DNA of 64,000 nt from Thermoanaerobacter ethanolicus JW 200 (lineage in GTDB: Bacteria > Bacillota > Thermoanaerobacteria > Thermoanaerobacterales > Thermoanaerobacteraceae), in the NCBI RefSeq assembly GCF_003722315.1, contig NZ_CP033580.1, positions 2,570,501 through 2,634,500 on the forward strand, written 5' to 3'. The position numbers were made by a program, and so were the translations under genes. The notes under the pieces were generated by a model that had not been told where the DNA came from, ran no database searches, and worked only from the letters and a program-made list of their open reading frames with translations. Below are positions 26,998 through 35,455 of this stretch, one piece after another. The stretch's first letter is position 1, and each line of letters begins with the position of its first letter.

Positions 26998-27936
26998 TTA
27001 ATCTAATATGGCAGCGCCGATGATCCCTGCATCATTTCCAAGCTCTGCTTTCCTTATGTCAGCATAAGGAAGGTCTTTGAATAAAATATTTTCTGACACT
27101 TCTTTTTTAAGAGGTTTTATGAGAAAATCCCCTGCATTTGCAACTCCGCCACCCAATATTATCACTTCAGGGTCAAACATGTTTATCACATTTACAATTC
27201 CAATAGCTAAGTATTTGACGTAGTCATTGAAAATTCGCATGGCGTCTTCATCATACTGCTTCGCAGCATCAATTACGTTTTTAGCCGTTATGCTGTTTAT
27301 ATCTCCATTTGCAAATTTTAAAATAAGAGAATTGGGATTCTTCTCTACCGCCTTTTTCCCTTCTCTTATTAAAGCAGTTGCTGAAGCATATGTTTCCAAA
27401 CATCCAATCTTACCACAGTTACACCTTACACCATTGTCTCCTATCACTATGTGTCCAAGCTCAAGTGCAAAATGATGAGCACCGTTGTATATTTTGCCGT
27501 CGAGAATAAAGCCAGATCCTACTCCTGTACCTAAAGTAAGCGTGATAGAGGACTTTGAGCCTTTACCAGCGCCAAATATCGCCTCTGCCAAAGCCGCTAC
27601 ATTTGCATCATTGCCCATATATATTGGCAAATCAATGTATTTTCTTATTTCTTTTGCAAGGGGAACTTTTGTCCAAAAGAGATTCACCGCTCGTATTACT
27701 ATGCCTTTTTCGCTATCTGCTACACCCGGGACTCCTATTCCCATTGACTTAATGTCACTTACACTTAGATTACTCCTCTTAATAAGTTCAAAAGCTATAT
27801 CCGCTATGTCTTTGGCAATCGCCTCATAACCTCTTTCCGGTTTTGTCGGTCTGCTATCTGTAGCTACTATACGTCCTTCTTCATCCACTAATCCAACAGC
27901 TATGTTAGTGCCTCCAAGGTCAACGCCAATTCTCAT
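26998..27936 (-). CDS. ROK-family sugar kinase
   Basis: The 312-residue protein starts MRIGVDLGGTNIAVGLVDE, the ATP-binding phosphate-1 motif of ROK kinases. It carries LELGHIVIGDNG and the zinc motif CNCGKIGCLET typical of ROK glucokinases and related enzymes. GNDANVAALAEAIFG contains the catalytic Asp. It likely phosphorylates the imported sugar or its isomerised product at the expense of ATP. I use the ATG at 27936, spaced nine bases from GGTG. The earlier in-frame starts overlap the ribosome site. Confidence 0.9.
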   Translation of the reverse strand: MRIGVDLGGTNIAVGLVDEEGRIVATDSRPTKPERGYEAIAKDIADIAFELIKRSNLSVSDIKSMGIGVPGVADSEKGIVIRAVNLFWTKVPLAKEIRKYIDLPIYMGNDANVAALAEAIFGAGKGSKSSITLTLGTGVGSGFILDGKIYNGAHHFALELGHIVIGDNGVRCNCGKIGCLETYASATALIREGKKAVEKNPNSLILKFANGDINSITAKNVIDAAKQYDEDAMRIFNDYVKYLAIGIVNVINMFDPEVIILGGGVANAGDFLIKPLKKEVSENILFKDLPYADIRKAELGNDAGIIGAAILD

Positions 27937-28015
27937 TCTTCTCATCACCTTTATTATTTTTGTTAGCTATATTTTCTAAGAAAATTTAACCTCATGAAAT
28001 GCAAGTTTCGTAAAA

Positions 28016-28930
28016 TTATACAATGAATTGTTTTAGATAATTCTTGCTCATTATTAATGCACGTTTTTTATGCTCTAAAGAATCTTCAAAAGCTTTATCC
28101 TCCACTTCTATGCAAGCAGGACCTTCATATTTTATGTCATAAAGCGCTGATATAAATTTTTTCCAATCTATATCGCCAAGACCCGGAATTTTTGGTGATT
28201 GATATTCGAGAGGTGTTGCAAGAATTCCAACTTCATCCAATTTATTTTTAAAAATTTTAGTATCTTTAAAATGTATATGATGTATCTTATCTTTAAACTC
28301 ATATAATGGCTTTATATAATCCATTTGTTGCCATACAAAATGTGAAGGATCGTAATTTAACCCAAAATTCTCACTTGGAATAAGTTCAAACATTCTTCGC
28401 CATATAGCAGGAGTGGTTGCTAAATTTTTCCCACCAGGCCATTCGTCATTTGTAAAAAGCATAGGACAATTTTCAATTAAAACTCTCACGTTGTGTTCTT
28501 CAGCGAATTTGATTATTGGTTTCCATACCTCTACAAACATTTTTAAGTTTTCTTCAACATTTTTAGTTTGATCTCTTCCAATAAAAGTATTGAAATTTTT
28601 TATGCCAAGTTTATTTGCCGCTTTTATTCCTTTTTTTATGTGTTCTATATAAAATTCACGCTTTTCCGGATCGGGATCTAAAGGATTAGGATAATATCCT
28701 AACGCTGAAATTTCTATACCTGCTTTATTGAGGTAATTCTTAATATAATTTGCTTTTCCCTCATCAATATCAGAAACATCTATATGAGTCACTCCTGCAT
28801 ATCGTCTCTCAGCTTCTCCTTTGGGCCAACACATAATCTCCACACATGAAAACTCATTTTGCGAAGCAAAATCTATAACTTCCTCAAAACTTAATTCTTC
28901 CAATATTGCGCTTACAAAACCCAGTTTCAT
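28016..28930 (-). CDS. Sugar phosphate isomerase/epimerase-like TIM-barrel protein
   Basis: The 304-residue protein begins [20 protein letters not shown] and belongs to the AP endonuclease 2/xylose isomerase-like TIM-barrel family (PF01261). Metal-site acids appear in [28 protein letters not shown] and ACIEVED. The family includes sugar isomerases, epimerases and inosose dehydratases. Operon context favours a sugar interconversion step. I use the ATG at 28930, which follows AGGAGGAAC. The 46 codons above it in frame look noncoding. Confidence 0.85.
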   Translation of the reverse strand: MKLGFVSAILEELSFEEVIDFASQNEFSCVEIMCWPKGEAERRYAGVTHIDVSDIDEGKANYIKNYLNKAGIEISALGYYPNPLDPDPEKREFYIEHIKKGIKAANKLGIKNFNTFIGRDQTKNVEENLKMFVEVWKPIIKFAEEHNVRVLIENCPMLFTNDEWPGGKNLATTPAIWRRMFELIPSENFGLNYDPSHFVWQQMDYIKPLYEFKDKIHHIHFKDTKIFKNKLDEVGILATPLEYQSPKIPGLGDIDWKKFISALYDIKYEGPACIEVEDKAFEDSLEHKKRALIMSKNYLKQFIV

Positions 28931-29106
28931 TCGATGAGTTCCTCCTCTTTTATTTAGATAAGACATATAAGACATATATTTTTTAGTTAACCATCCATGC
29001 TTAAGCAAGCACAACCAGGAATGAAAATAGATTTCTAAATCTATTTTCGTGCTAAAATTCTTGCCCATTTCTAATCCCTAACTTTTTCTCCTTTTTACTT
29101 TGCTTT

Positions 29107-29138
29107 AAAGGGATAGGTTAATAAAAACCTACCCCTTT
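29107..29138 (-). promoter_or_regulatory. mRNA hairpin behind the binding-protein gene
   Basis: On the minus strand AAAGGGGTAGGTT pairs with AACCTATCCCTTT. One pair is a G-U wobble that would be an A/C mismatch on the plus strand, so the minus-strand RNA is the structured one. No T-run follows, so it is more likely a stabilising or processing hairpin than a terminator. Confidence 0.5.
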
Positions 29139-29157
29139 AACTATTAAATATCAACTA

Positions 29158-30204
29158 TTAATAATTAGCATTGGGATCATAAAATTTATCTACATTTTCC
29201 GATGTTACTGTGGGAGCATCAAGTATAATTTTCCTCGGTATTGTTTTCTCCCATAATTCGCTTAATCCTTTACCCTCAAGATAATTTACAGCTAATCTTA
29301 CAGCACTTCCACTCATCGTAGGAGCATATACAAAAGTAGCAGCCATTAATTTATCGTGGTTTTTTAACAATTCATAAACTTGTTTATTGCCACCAACTCC
29401 TGTAACAAACATTTCATTTTCTCTATTAGCATTTTTAATTGCTTGGATAACCCCTAATGCCATTTCATCATCTTCTGTATAAACAGCGTCTATTTTTGGT
29501 TGTGACTGTAATATATTTTGCATCACATTAAAAGACTTTTCTTTTTGAAAATCCCCAGGTTGCATTGCAACTACTTTAATGTCAGGATAATTTTTTATAA
29601 CATCATTAAAGCCTTGTGTCCTTTCTGTAGTAACTGAGGAAGGAACACCAGTAATAACAACTACATTCCCTTTACCGTTTAGTCTTTTAGCAATATATTC
29701 TCCTGCCTCTCTACCTATTTGATAATTATCACCACCGATATAAACATCATAATTCTCACTATTTATAGCCCTATCTACAATAATTAAAGGAATCCCCGCT
29801 TTTTTAATTTTATCGGCAACAGGCGTCATTGCTGCAGACTCTATTGGAAGCATTACAATTGCATCAACTTTTTGTGTTATTAAATCCTCAATATCTGCAG
29901 TTTGTTTCATGGGGTTATCAGCAGTAGTTAATATATATTTTATATTTTTGTGACGTTCTGCTTCTTGTTTAGCATTTTGAATGATCGCCCCAAGCCATCC
30001 ATGGTCTGCAGCAGGAAAAGAAAGACCTATTGTATACGTTTTTTCAGATGCTGTATTTTGAGGCTCTGCACTTTGGGTAGTTTGGTTTTGAGTACTTGCA
30101 TTTTGTTGTTGATTAGTAGTTGTAGATGTTGAACTACATGCGACCATACTAAAAACTAAGCTTACCACTAAAAAGCTCGCCAAAAAAACTTTAACAATTC
30201 TCAT
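29158..30204 (-). CDS. Sugar ABC transporter substrate-binding lipoprotein
   Basis: The 348-residue protein has a lipoprotein signal with the lipobox LVFSMVAC (Cys23) and a low-complexity Thr/Gln/Asn linker to about residue 55. A periplasmic-binding-protein type 1 domain (PF13407, ribose/galactose type) follows, with YTIGLSFPAADHGWLGAII and AIVMLPIESAAMTPV. It should catch a monosaccharide outside the cell for the adjacent importer. Hairpins flank the gene on both sides, which may raise its mRNA level relative to the permease. A GAGGAGG site precedes the ATG. Confidence 0.9.
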   Translation of the reverse strand: MRIVKVFLASFLVVSLVFSMVACSSTSTTTNQQQNASTQNQTTQSAEPQNTASEKTYTIGLSFPAADHGWLGAIIQNAKQEAERHKNIKYILTTADNPMKQTADIEDLITQKVDAIVMLPIESAAMTPVADKIKKAGIPLIIVDRAINSENYDVYIGGDNYQIGREAGEYIAKRLNGKGNVVVITGVPSSVTTERTQGFNDVIKNYPDIKVVAMQPGDFQKEKSFNVMQNILQSQPKIDAVYTEDDEMALGVIQAIKNANRENEMFVTGVGGNKQVYELLKNHDKLMAATFVYAPTMSGSAVRLAVNYLEGKGLSELWEKTIPRKIILDAPTVTSENVDKFYDPNANY

Positions 30205-30250
30205 TTGAAATTCCTCCTCTCGATATTATTTTTTATAGTATTATTTTTTA

Positions 30251-30317
30251 TTTGAACCCCATTTATCTCTATGCTAAAATACATAAAGAGCGTTTTTAGG
30301 AGAAAGTGGGGTTCAAA
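30251..30317 (-). promoter_or_regulatory. mRNA hairpin between permease and binding-protein genes
   Basis: TTTGAACCCCA (30251-30261) pairs perfectly with TGGGGTTCAAA (30307-30317) around a 45-base loop. No T-run follows in either direction. It lies in the 160-base gap before the binding-protein gene and is likely a processing or stability element. Confidence 0.5.
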
Positions 30318-30363
30318 ATTATTTGGCACATCACTATCGGTTAAATTAAAATTAATCCTCTTT

Positions 30364-31317
30364 TTATTTGTTTTCTTTTTTTTGTAGTAAAACCGCACCT
30401 ATGATAATTACACCTCTTACAAATCCTTGCAAATAAGGAGAGATATTAGACAAGTTCATTAAATTAGCTAACACACCTAAAATCAAAACACCTACTATAG
30501 TACCAAAAATTTTTCCTCTGCCACCTGATAATTTTGTTCCTCCAATTATGACTGCTGCTATGGAATCCAATTCGTAAAAAGTACCTGTGCTAGAAGAGGA
30601 TATTGAATTTAATTGTGATGATTCTATCATTGCTGCAACTGATACAGTAAAGCCTAAAAACATATATACAAATAGTTTAACCTTATCAACATTAATACCA
30701 GAATATAAAGTAGCCTTTTCATTTCCACCTACTGCATATATGTATCTACCATACGGTGTTTTTTCTAGTATTACATATGCAATTAGATATACTATCAAGA
30801 AAATCCATACTGGAACTGGAATATAAAGTATCCGGCTATTTGCAATATTTGAATAAGCCATAATAGAACCATTTACACTGCCTCCATTTGCATAATACAG
30901 GATTAAAGACCGCGCAATAGTCATCATACCTAAAGTAACAATAAATGGTTCTATTTTAGCTTTTGTGATTATAAGCCCATTTATTAATCCTATAAAAATT
31001 CCAACTAATATTCCTATAACAATTGACAAGAATATACCACTACCAAAATTTTGTACAGTTAGTATTACTCCACCTATTAAAGCAAGAACTGACCCAACAG
31101 ACAAATCTATACCACCCGATAAAATAACAAACGTCATACCTATAGCAATGATACCTATAATAGATGATTGTCTCAAAATATTAATGATATTTGTTAAAGT
31201 TAAAAAATATTTATTCACAAACGTAGCTAATATAATTAAAAGAATCAATGCTAGTAAAACACTATTGTTTTGATAGAAAGAGTGAAAAGTCTTCTTCTTG
31301 GCTAACTCTCTATTCAC
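30364..31317 (-). CDS. Sugar ABC transporter permease (RbsC type)
   Basis: The 317-residue membrane protein belongs to the branched-chain/ribose permease family (PF02653). It has about nine hydrophobic segments and the family stretch GMTFVILSGGIDLSVGSVLAL. Others visible are AVGGNEKATLYSGINV (the cytoplasmic loop that contacts the ATPase) and AVIIGGTKLSGGRGKIFGT. The start is a GTG at 31317 with AAAGGAG eight bases upstream. It overlaps the ATPase stop by eight bases, so the two are translationally coupled. Confidence 0.92.
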   Translation of the reverse strand: MNRELAKKKTFHSFYQNNSVLLALILLIILATFVNKYFLTLTNIINILRQSSIIGIIAIGMTFVILSGGIDLSVGSVLALIGGVILTVQNFGSGIFLSIVIGILVGIFIGLINGLIITKAKIEPFIVTLGMMTIARSLILYYANGGSVNGSIMAYSNIANSRILYIPVPVWIFLIVYLIAYVILEKTPYGRYIYAVGGNEKATLYSGINVDKVKLFVYMFLGFTVSVAAMIESSQLNSISSSSTGTFYELDSIAAVIIGGTKLSGGRGKIFGTIVGVLILGVLANLMNLSNISPYLQGFVRGVIIIGAVLLQKKENK

Positions 31318-32827
31318 CTAGGACACTCCTTTCAGCTAATCCTGTAGCGTATAGCATTATCTCTTCTTCTGTAGCTTCTCCCCTATAGAATTCTCCTGTA
31401 ATTTTTCCCTGCCACATAACTAGTATCCTGTCACATAACCCTAAAAGTTCTTGCATCTCTGAGGATATAACAATTATCCCTTTTCCCATATCAGCCAGTT
31501 TTTTTATTAAGTAATAAATCTCTCTTTTAGCACCGATATCAATACCTCTCGTTGGTTCATCCATAATATATATTTCAGAATTCTTTAGAATCCATTTTGC
31601 TAACACAACTTTTTGTTGATTTCCTCCACTTAGATATTTCACCTCCTTAACTAAACTTCCCACATCTATCGCTAAATCACGTGCAATATTTGTTACATCC
31701 GAAATTTCATTTTTCCTATCAATAAAAAATTTTAATTTTGCATATTTTTCCAAATTAGGTATAGTTATATTAGACTTTGCATCCATTTCGAGTATCAAAC
31801 CTGTACTTTTTCTATCCTCTGTTGCAAGACATATACCTTTTTTTAAAGCATCTATCGGTGATTTGATATCAGTTAATTCACCTTTTACGTATATTTGCCC
31901 ATCAAATTTTTTTCTAATGCCAAAAATTGTTTCAGCTAATTCTGTTCTACCAGCTCCAACCAGTCCAGCAATGCCTAAAATTTCTCCTTTTAACAACTTG
32001 AAATTTATATCTTTAACACTCTCACTAGTTAATTTTTCAACTCTTAATAGTTCCATCTTGGAACTTAATTCATGCCGAGGGAATAATTCATTCAGCTCTC
32101 TACCCACCATTAACTTAACAATTTCTTTTTCATCCACATCTTTTACATCTTTTGTTGCAATATATTTTCCATCTCTCAATACTGTAACTCTATCACATAT
32201 TTCAATTATTTCTTTCAGACGATGAGAAATATACAAGATAGTTACACCCGAATTTTTTAACGATTTCATTAAAGCAAATAACTTTTCTATCTCTTTATCT
32301 GTCAAAACAGCTGTAGGTTCATCCATTATAAAAATCTTTGAATCTAAAGAAAGCGCTTTTGCAATTTCAACAATTTGCTGTTCTGCTATACCCAAGTTTT
32401 TTACTAATTCATACGGATTGACATTAAAACCTATACGCTGAAAAATTTTTCTTGTCCCTTCTGCCATTAAATTATAATCAACAAATAGTCCCTTCCTTGG
32501 CTCTCTTCCAAGAAAAATGTTTTCTGCCACTGACATATCCTGAATTAAATTAAATTCCTGAAAAATTGTGGCTATGCCAAGTTTTTGAGCTTGATCTGGA
32601 CTTAATATATCTACTTTTTTTCCATCAATGAATATTTCCCCAGCATCTTTTGTATAAACTCCACTTAAAATTTTCATCAATGTAGACTTGCCTGCGCCAT
32701 TTTCACCTACTATAGCATGAATTTCGCCTTTTTTTACTGAAAATGATACATTATCAAGAGCTTTTACGTTATAAAAAGATTTGGTAATACCCTTTATAAC
32801 AATGTAATTTTCTTTATTCATATTCAT
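31310..32827 (-). CDS. Sugar ABC transporter ATPase, double NBD (RbsA/MglA type)
   Basis: The 505-residue protein has two tandem nucleotide-binding domains. The first has Walker A GENGAGKST (about residue 43) and FIMDEPTAVLT. The second has a degenerate Walker A (GLVGAGRTEL), LSGGNQQKVVLAKW and YIMDEPTRGIDIG. This layout is typical of carbohydrate uptake family 2 (CUT2) importers for monosaccharides. I use the ATG at 32827 with AGGAAG in front, directly after the LacI gene stop. An earlier ATG would overlap lacI. Confidence 0.92.
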   Translation of the reverse strand: MNMNKENYIVIKGITKSFYNVKALDNVSFSVKKGEIHAIVGENGAGKSTLMKILSGVYTKDAGEIFIDGKKVDILSPDQAQKLGIATIFQEFNLIQDMSVAENIFLGREPRKGLFVDYNLMAEGTRKIFQRIGFNVNPYELVKNLGIAEQQIVEIAKALSLDSKIFIMDEPTAVLTDKEIEKLFALMKSLKNSGVTILYISHRLKEIIEICDRVTVLRDGKYIATKDVKDVDEKEIVKLMVGRELNELFPRHELSSKMELLRVEKLTSESVKDINFKLLKGEILGIAGLVGAGRTELAETIFGIRKKFDGQIYVKGELTDIKSPIDALKKGICLATEDRKSTGLILEMDAKSNITIPNLEKYAKLKFFIDRKNEISDVTNIARDLAIDVGSLVKEVKYLSGGNQQKVVLAKWILKNSEIYIMDEPTRGIDIGAKREIYYLIKKLADMGKGIIVISSEMQELLGLCDRILVMWQGKITGEFYRGEATEEEIMLYATGLAERSVLGE

Positions 32828-32832
32828 ATTTA

Positions 32833-33822
32833 TCACTTCCTCATACAACTTTCCCTTATTATCAAACGATGTTCTAATACAATATTTCTATTCACAACAT
32901 TTTCCCCTTTAATCAATTTGATAAGCATATCCATTGCAGTAGTCCCAATTTCATACATTGGCTGAGCTATAGTAGTTAATTCAGGCTTTATAATAGAAGC
33001 TAATTTAATATTATCAAATCCTACCACTGAAACCTCTTCCGGTACTTTAATGTTATTATCTATGCAATATCTTATAAAGCCTGCAGCCATATCATCCGAT
33101 GCAGTAAATACAGCAGTTGCTTCGTTTTCTAAGATTTGCTTTGCATGTTTATAACCACTTTCGTAATAAAAGTCTCCTTCAAAAATAAGTTTTTCATCAA
33201 TTTCTATTCCATATCTTTCAAGAGCCGCCTTATATCCTCTTAATCTATCTCTGGATAATACAATACCTTTAGGACCATTTATATAAGCAATTTTTTTATG
33301 GCCTAGCTTTATTAAATATTCAGTAGCTTCATAAGCAGCTTTAAAATTGTTGATAGAAACAGTAGGAATGTCTAAATTGTCTATATATTCACAAGCCACA
33401 ACTACTGGACAAGTTTTAGTTAATTCCAAAATGTTAGTATAATTAACTCTTGCTGTTAAAAAGATAATTCCATCTGCTCCTCTTCTTTCTGTAAACCTTA
33501 TATATTCAAGTTCTTTCTCCACATCATTATTGGTATTGCATAAAAGCACATTGTATCCGTTTGCATTTGCAACATCTTGCATACCCAAAAGTATTTTTGA
33601 GAAAAAAGTGTTAGTAATATCGGGAATCACAACAATAATCGTGTCAGTCTTATTTTGTCTAAAATTTTTAGCTATAGTGTTCGGTTTGTAATTTAGCTTT
33701 TTAATTGCATCCAAAACTTTTTGTTTTGTTTCGCTATTCACACCTCCCTGTTCATTTAAAACTCTTGAAACTGTAGCTGTAGAAACCCCAGCCAACTTTG
33801 CAACATCCCTTATTGTAGCCAT
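32833..33822 (-). CDS. LacI-family repressor of the sugar operon
   Basis: The 329-residue protein has an N-terminal helix-turn-helix and hinge (VAKLAGVSTATVSRVL, then KVLDAIKKLNYKPN) and a sugar-sensing periplasmic-binding fold. It is the first gene of the operon it most likely controls, upstream of the importer. The region before it contains a perfect palindrome and three repeats with a LacI-type operator core. An AAGGAG site precedes the ATG at 33822. The effector is unknown. Confidence 0.92.
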   Translation of the reverse strand: MATIRDVAKLAGVSTATVSRVLNEQGGVNSETKQKVLDAIKKLNYKPNTIAKNFRQNKTDTIIVVIPDITNTFFSKILLGMQDVANANGYNVLLCNTNNDVEKELEYIRFTERRGADGIIFLTARVNYTNILELTKTCPVVVACEYIDNLDIPTVSINNFKAAYEATEYLIKLGHKKIAYINGPKGIVLSRDRLRGYKAALERYGIEIDEKLIFEGDFYYESGYKHAKQILENEATAVFTASDDMAAGFIRYCIDNNIKVPEEVSVVGFDNIKLASIIKPELTTIAQPMYEIGTTAMDMLIKLIKGENVVNRNIVLEHRLIIRESCMRK

Positions 33823-33879
33823 TTACTCACACTCCTTGTAATCTATTACGTATGATTCAAAGACTTATTTTAATATGAT

Positions 33880-33905
33880 TTACCGATTGTATATGTAATC
33901 GGTAA
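33880..33905. promoter_or_regulatory. Palindromic operator candidate upstream of the LacI gene
   Basis: TTACCGATT (33880-33888) and AATCGGTAA (33897-33905) form a perfect 9-bp inverted repeat with an 8-base spacer, about 60 bases before the LacI start codon. The right half also belongs to repeat unit 1 (TGTAATCGGTAACT), which resembles LacI-type operators with a central CG. Confidence 0.5.
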
Positions 33906-33954
33906 CTATTTGTATAATATAAATATTCGACGTGAATTTGTAAATTCCTTCTTG
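33893..33954. repeat. Control-region repeat, unit 1 of 3
   Basis: The unit begins ATGTAATCGGTAACTAT and continues with an AT-rich TATAAT-like stretch, ATTCGAC and AAATTCCTTCT. Units 2 (34081) and 3 (34290) match it over about 60 bases with a few changes. On the minus strand the order is AT-rich -10-like box, then operator-like core. Confidence 0.7.
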
Positions 33955-34080
33955 CTTCTGAATGCCAAAACCTGTAATTTGTGTATTGTCTGGGATTCCT
34001 ACAACTGTTTATTTAAATTTAGTTAATGAAATCTGTTACATCAGTATTAAATCGCAAATATACTTATTTTTTATCGTTTA

Positions 34081-34142
34081 ATGTAATCGGTAACTATCTT
34101 TATATAATTATATATTCAACATTTTTTCAAAAATTCCTCCTT
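34081..34142. repeat. Control-region repeat, unit 2 of 3
   Basis: The start ATGTAATCGGTAACTATC is shared with unit 3, and the tail is AAAATTCCTCCTT. A further similarity to unit 3 extends upstream (CTGTTACAT near 34031 and near 34245), so the duplicated block is about 120 bases. Confidence 0.7.
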
Positions 34143-34289
34143 CATTTTTAAAAAAATTTTTCTCTTTATACCAGCACCTATTTTTCTTAAAAATCATAAC
34201 TTATCCTCCAAACTTATTTTTTCATGTTCATTTTCGAAACCTGTTACATACATGATAAATGCGATATTTTAGGATATTTTTAATAATTT

Positions 34290-34351
34290 ATGTAATCGGT
34301 AACTATCTTTTTATATTATATATTCGACATCTTTTTTAAAATTCCTTCTTT
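34290..34351. repeat. Control-region repeat, unit 3 of 3
   Basis: The start ATGTAATCGGTAACTATC and tail AAAATTCCTTCTTTT match unit 2. The rest of the 730-base gap 33823-34552 holds no gene that I can support, only AT-rich sequence and the terminator at 34519. Confidence 0.7.
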
Positions 34352-34518
34352 TACAGAGAAAAAAATTTATAAAAATTTTTAAACTCCCCGAAAACCTTTT
34401 TATGCCTTAAACTCTTCTATGGAACTCAACATATTCAAACTACTTACTGTTCGCAGTAAAAATTACATTAAATACTCCTACAACGCACTTTGCATTTAAA
34501 AGCTTAGTATAAATTTAA

Positions 34519-34541
34519 GGCAGAAACATACAGTTTCTGCC
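34519..34541 (-). terminator. Terminator of the GldA/F/G-like ABC operon
   Basis: GGCAGAAAC pairs perfectly with GTTTCTGCC around a five-base loop, just behind the stop codon of the DUF4340 gene. The T-run is weak on both sides. Confidence 0.55.
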
Positions 34542-34552
34542 TTTCTATAATT

Positions 34553-35455
34553 TTACTTAATAAGTTTATCAAAAGTATCTTGCAGATTTTTTATGTCTTT
34601 CAAAGTTACATATTGTCCTATGCAATGTCCATTAACAAGCACATATTTATTTTCTGCATCTCTTTTAGCAAAGCTTATTTTTTCTACTTTGTCCTTGCCA
34701 TACACATCAAAAGCAAAAGGTTGATCTGCTTGTGAAATATTTTTTCCTTCATCTAATCCACTAATTTGAAGTAACACTATTCCGTCTAAGAGATTGTCCA
34801 CATCATCAGCTTTAATAGCTTTCCCATCAATTTTCCAGTTATCTTTTTCACCTTTTTGTATTTGATACTCTTTTCCATCTTGGTAGAAAACTAATTTAGT
34901 TATTTCATTCTTTGGAATAGACACTACAAATTTTTCCATATATTTATATACGTAATCATCTGTCAGAAAGAAATTCTCTAAAGAAGAAGCATTGACTCTG
35001 TAAATTTTATCTCCATCAGTTTTTGCATAATAACCCTCTTGGTAATTTTCTTTTACAGGAGATTTATTACCTATAAAAAGTGAATAGCTTTTTCCATTTT
35101 TCAAAGATACTTTTATCGCATAAGAAGGTTTGTCAAGACCATAAGTGGATAAATCACCTTCTAACGTTCTATCAAAAGTGAGAGATGTCAAGCTGTCTAA
35201 TAATTCATCAACATAAATGCTATCTGCTTTGTAGTCAATAGGTTCTTTTATAAACCATGTATCGCCTTCTTTTTTAAAATCAATTAAAGTTTTCCCTTCT
35301 TTTTCTATTTTTAAAGAATTTACATCGTTATTTTTGAAGGTAAAAATTTTGTTGTCTTCTTTAACAGGTTTATTGGTCTTACTTTCATAAAAATAGTAGC
35401 CAAAAAGAACAGCGAATATTACCAGCAAAACAATAGTGGTTTTAAAAATCTTCAT
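34553..35455 (-). CDS. DUF4340-domain membrane-anchored protein
   Basis: The 300-residue protein has one N-terminal membrane segment (about residues 5-24) and an extracellular beta-rich region with repeated DUF4340 units (VNSLKIEKEGKTLIDFKKEG; FDRTLEGDLSTYGLDKPSYA; YSLFIGNKSPVKENYQEGYY). DUF4340 proteins commonly sit next to GldG-like proteins and a two-subunit ABC exporter, as here. The function of the complex is unknown. It overlaps the GldG-like gene by four bases (ATGA). Confidence 0.85.
   Translation of the reverse strand: MKIFKTTIVLLVIFAVLFGYYFYESKTNKPVKEDNKIFTFKNNDVNSLKIEKEGKTLIDFKKEGDTWFIKEPIDYKADSIYVDELLDSLTSLTFDRTLEGDLSTYGLDKPSYAIKVSLKNGKSYSLFIGNKSPVKENYQEGYYAKTDGDKIYRVNASSLENFFLTDDYVYKYMEKFVVSIPKNEITKLVFYQDGKEYQIQKGEKDNWKIDGKAIKADDVDNLLDGIVLLQISGLDEGKNISQADQPFAFDVYGKDKVEKISFAKRDAENKYVLVNGHCIGQYVTLKDIKNLQDTFDKLIK

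Noticed and set aside
30201-30398. 65-codon minus-strand frame between permease and binding-protein genes
   Set aside because: It covers the intergenic hairpin and has Lys/Asn-rich random-looking sequence.
33893-34351. CRISPR array
   Set aside because: Only three degenerate units with unequal, very long spacing (about 190 and 210 bases) and no cas genes; a control region is the better reading.
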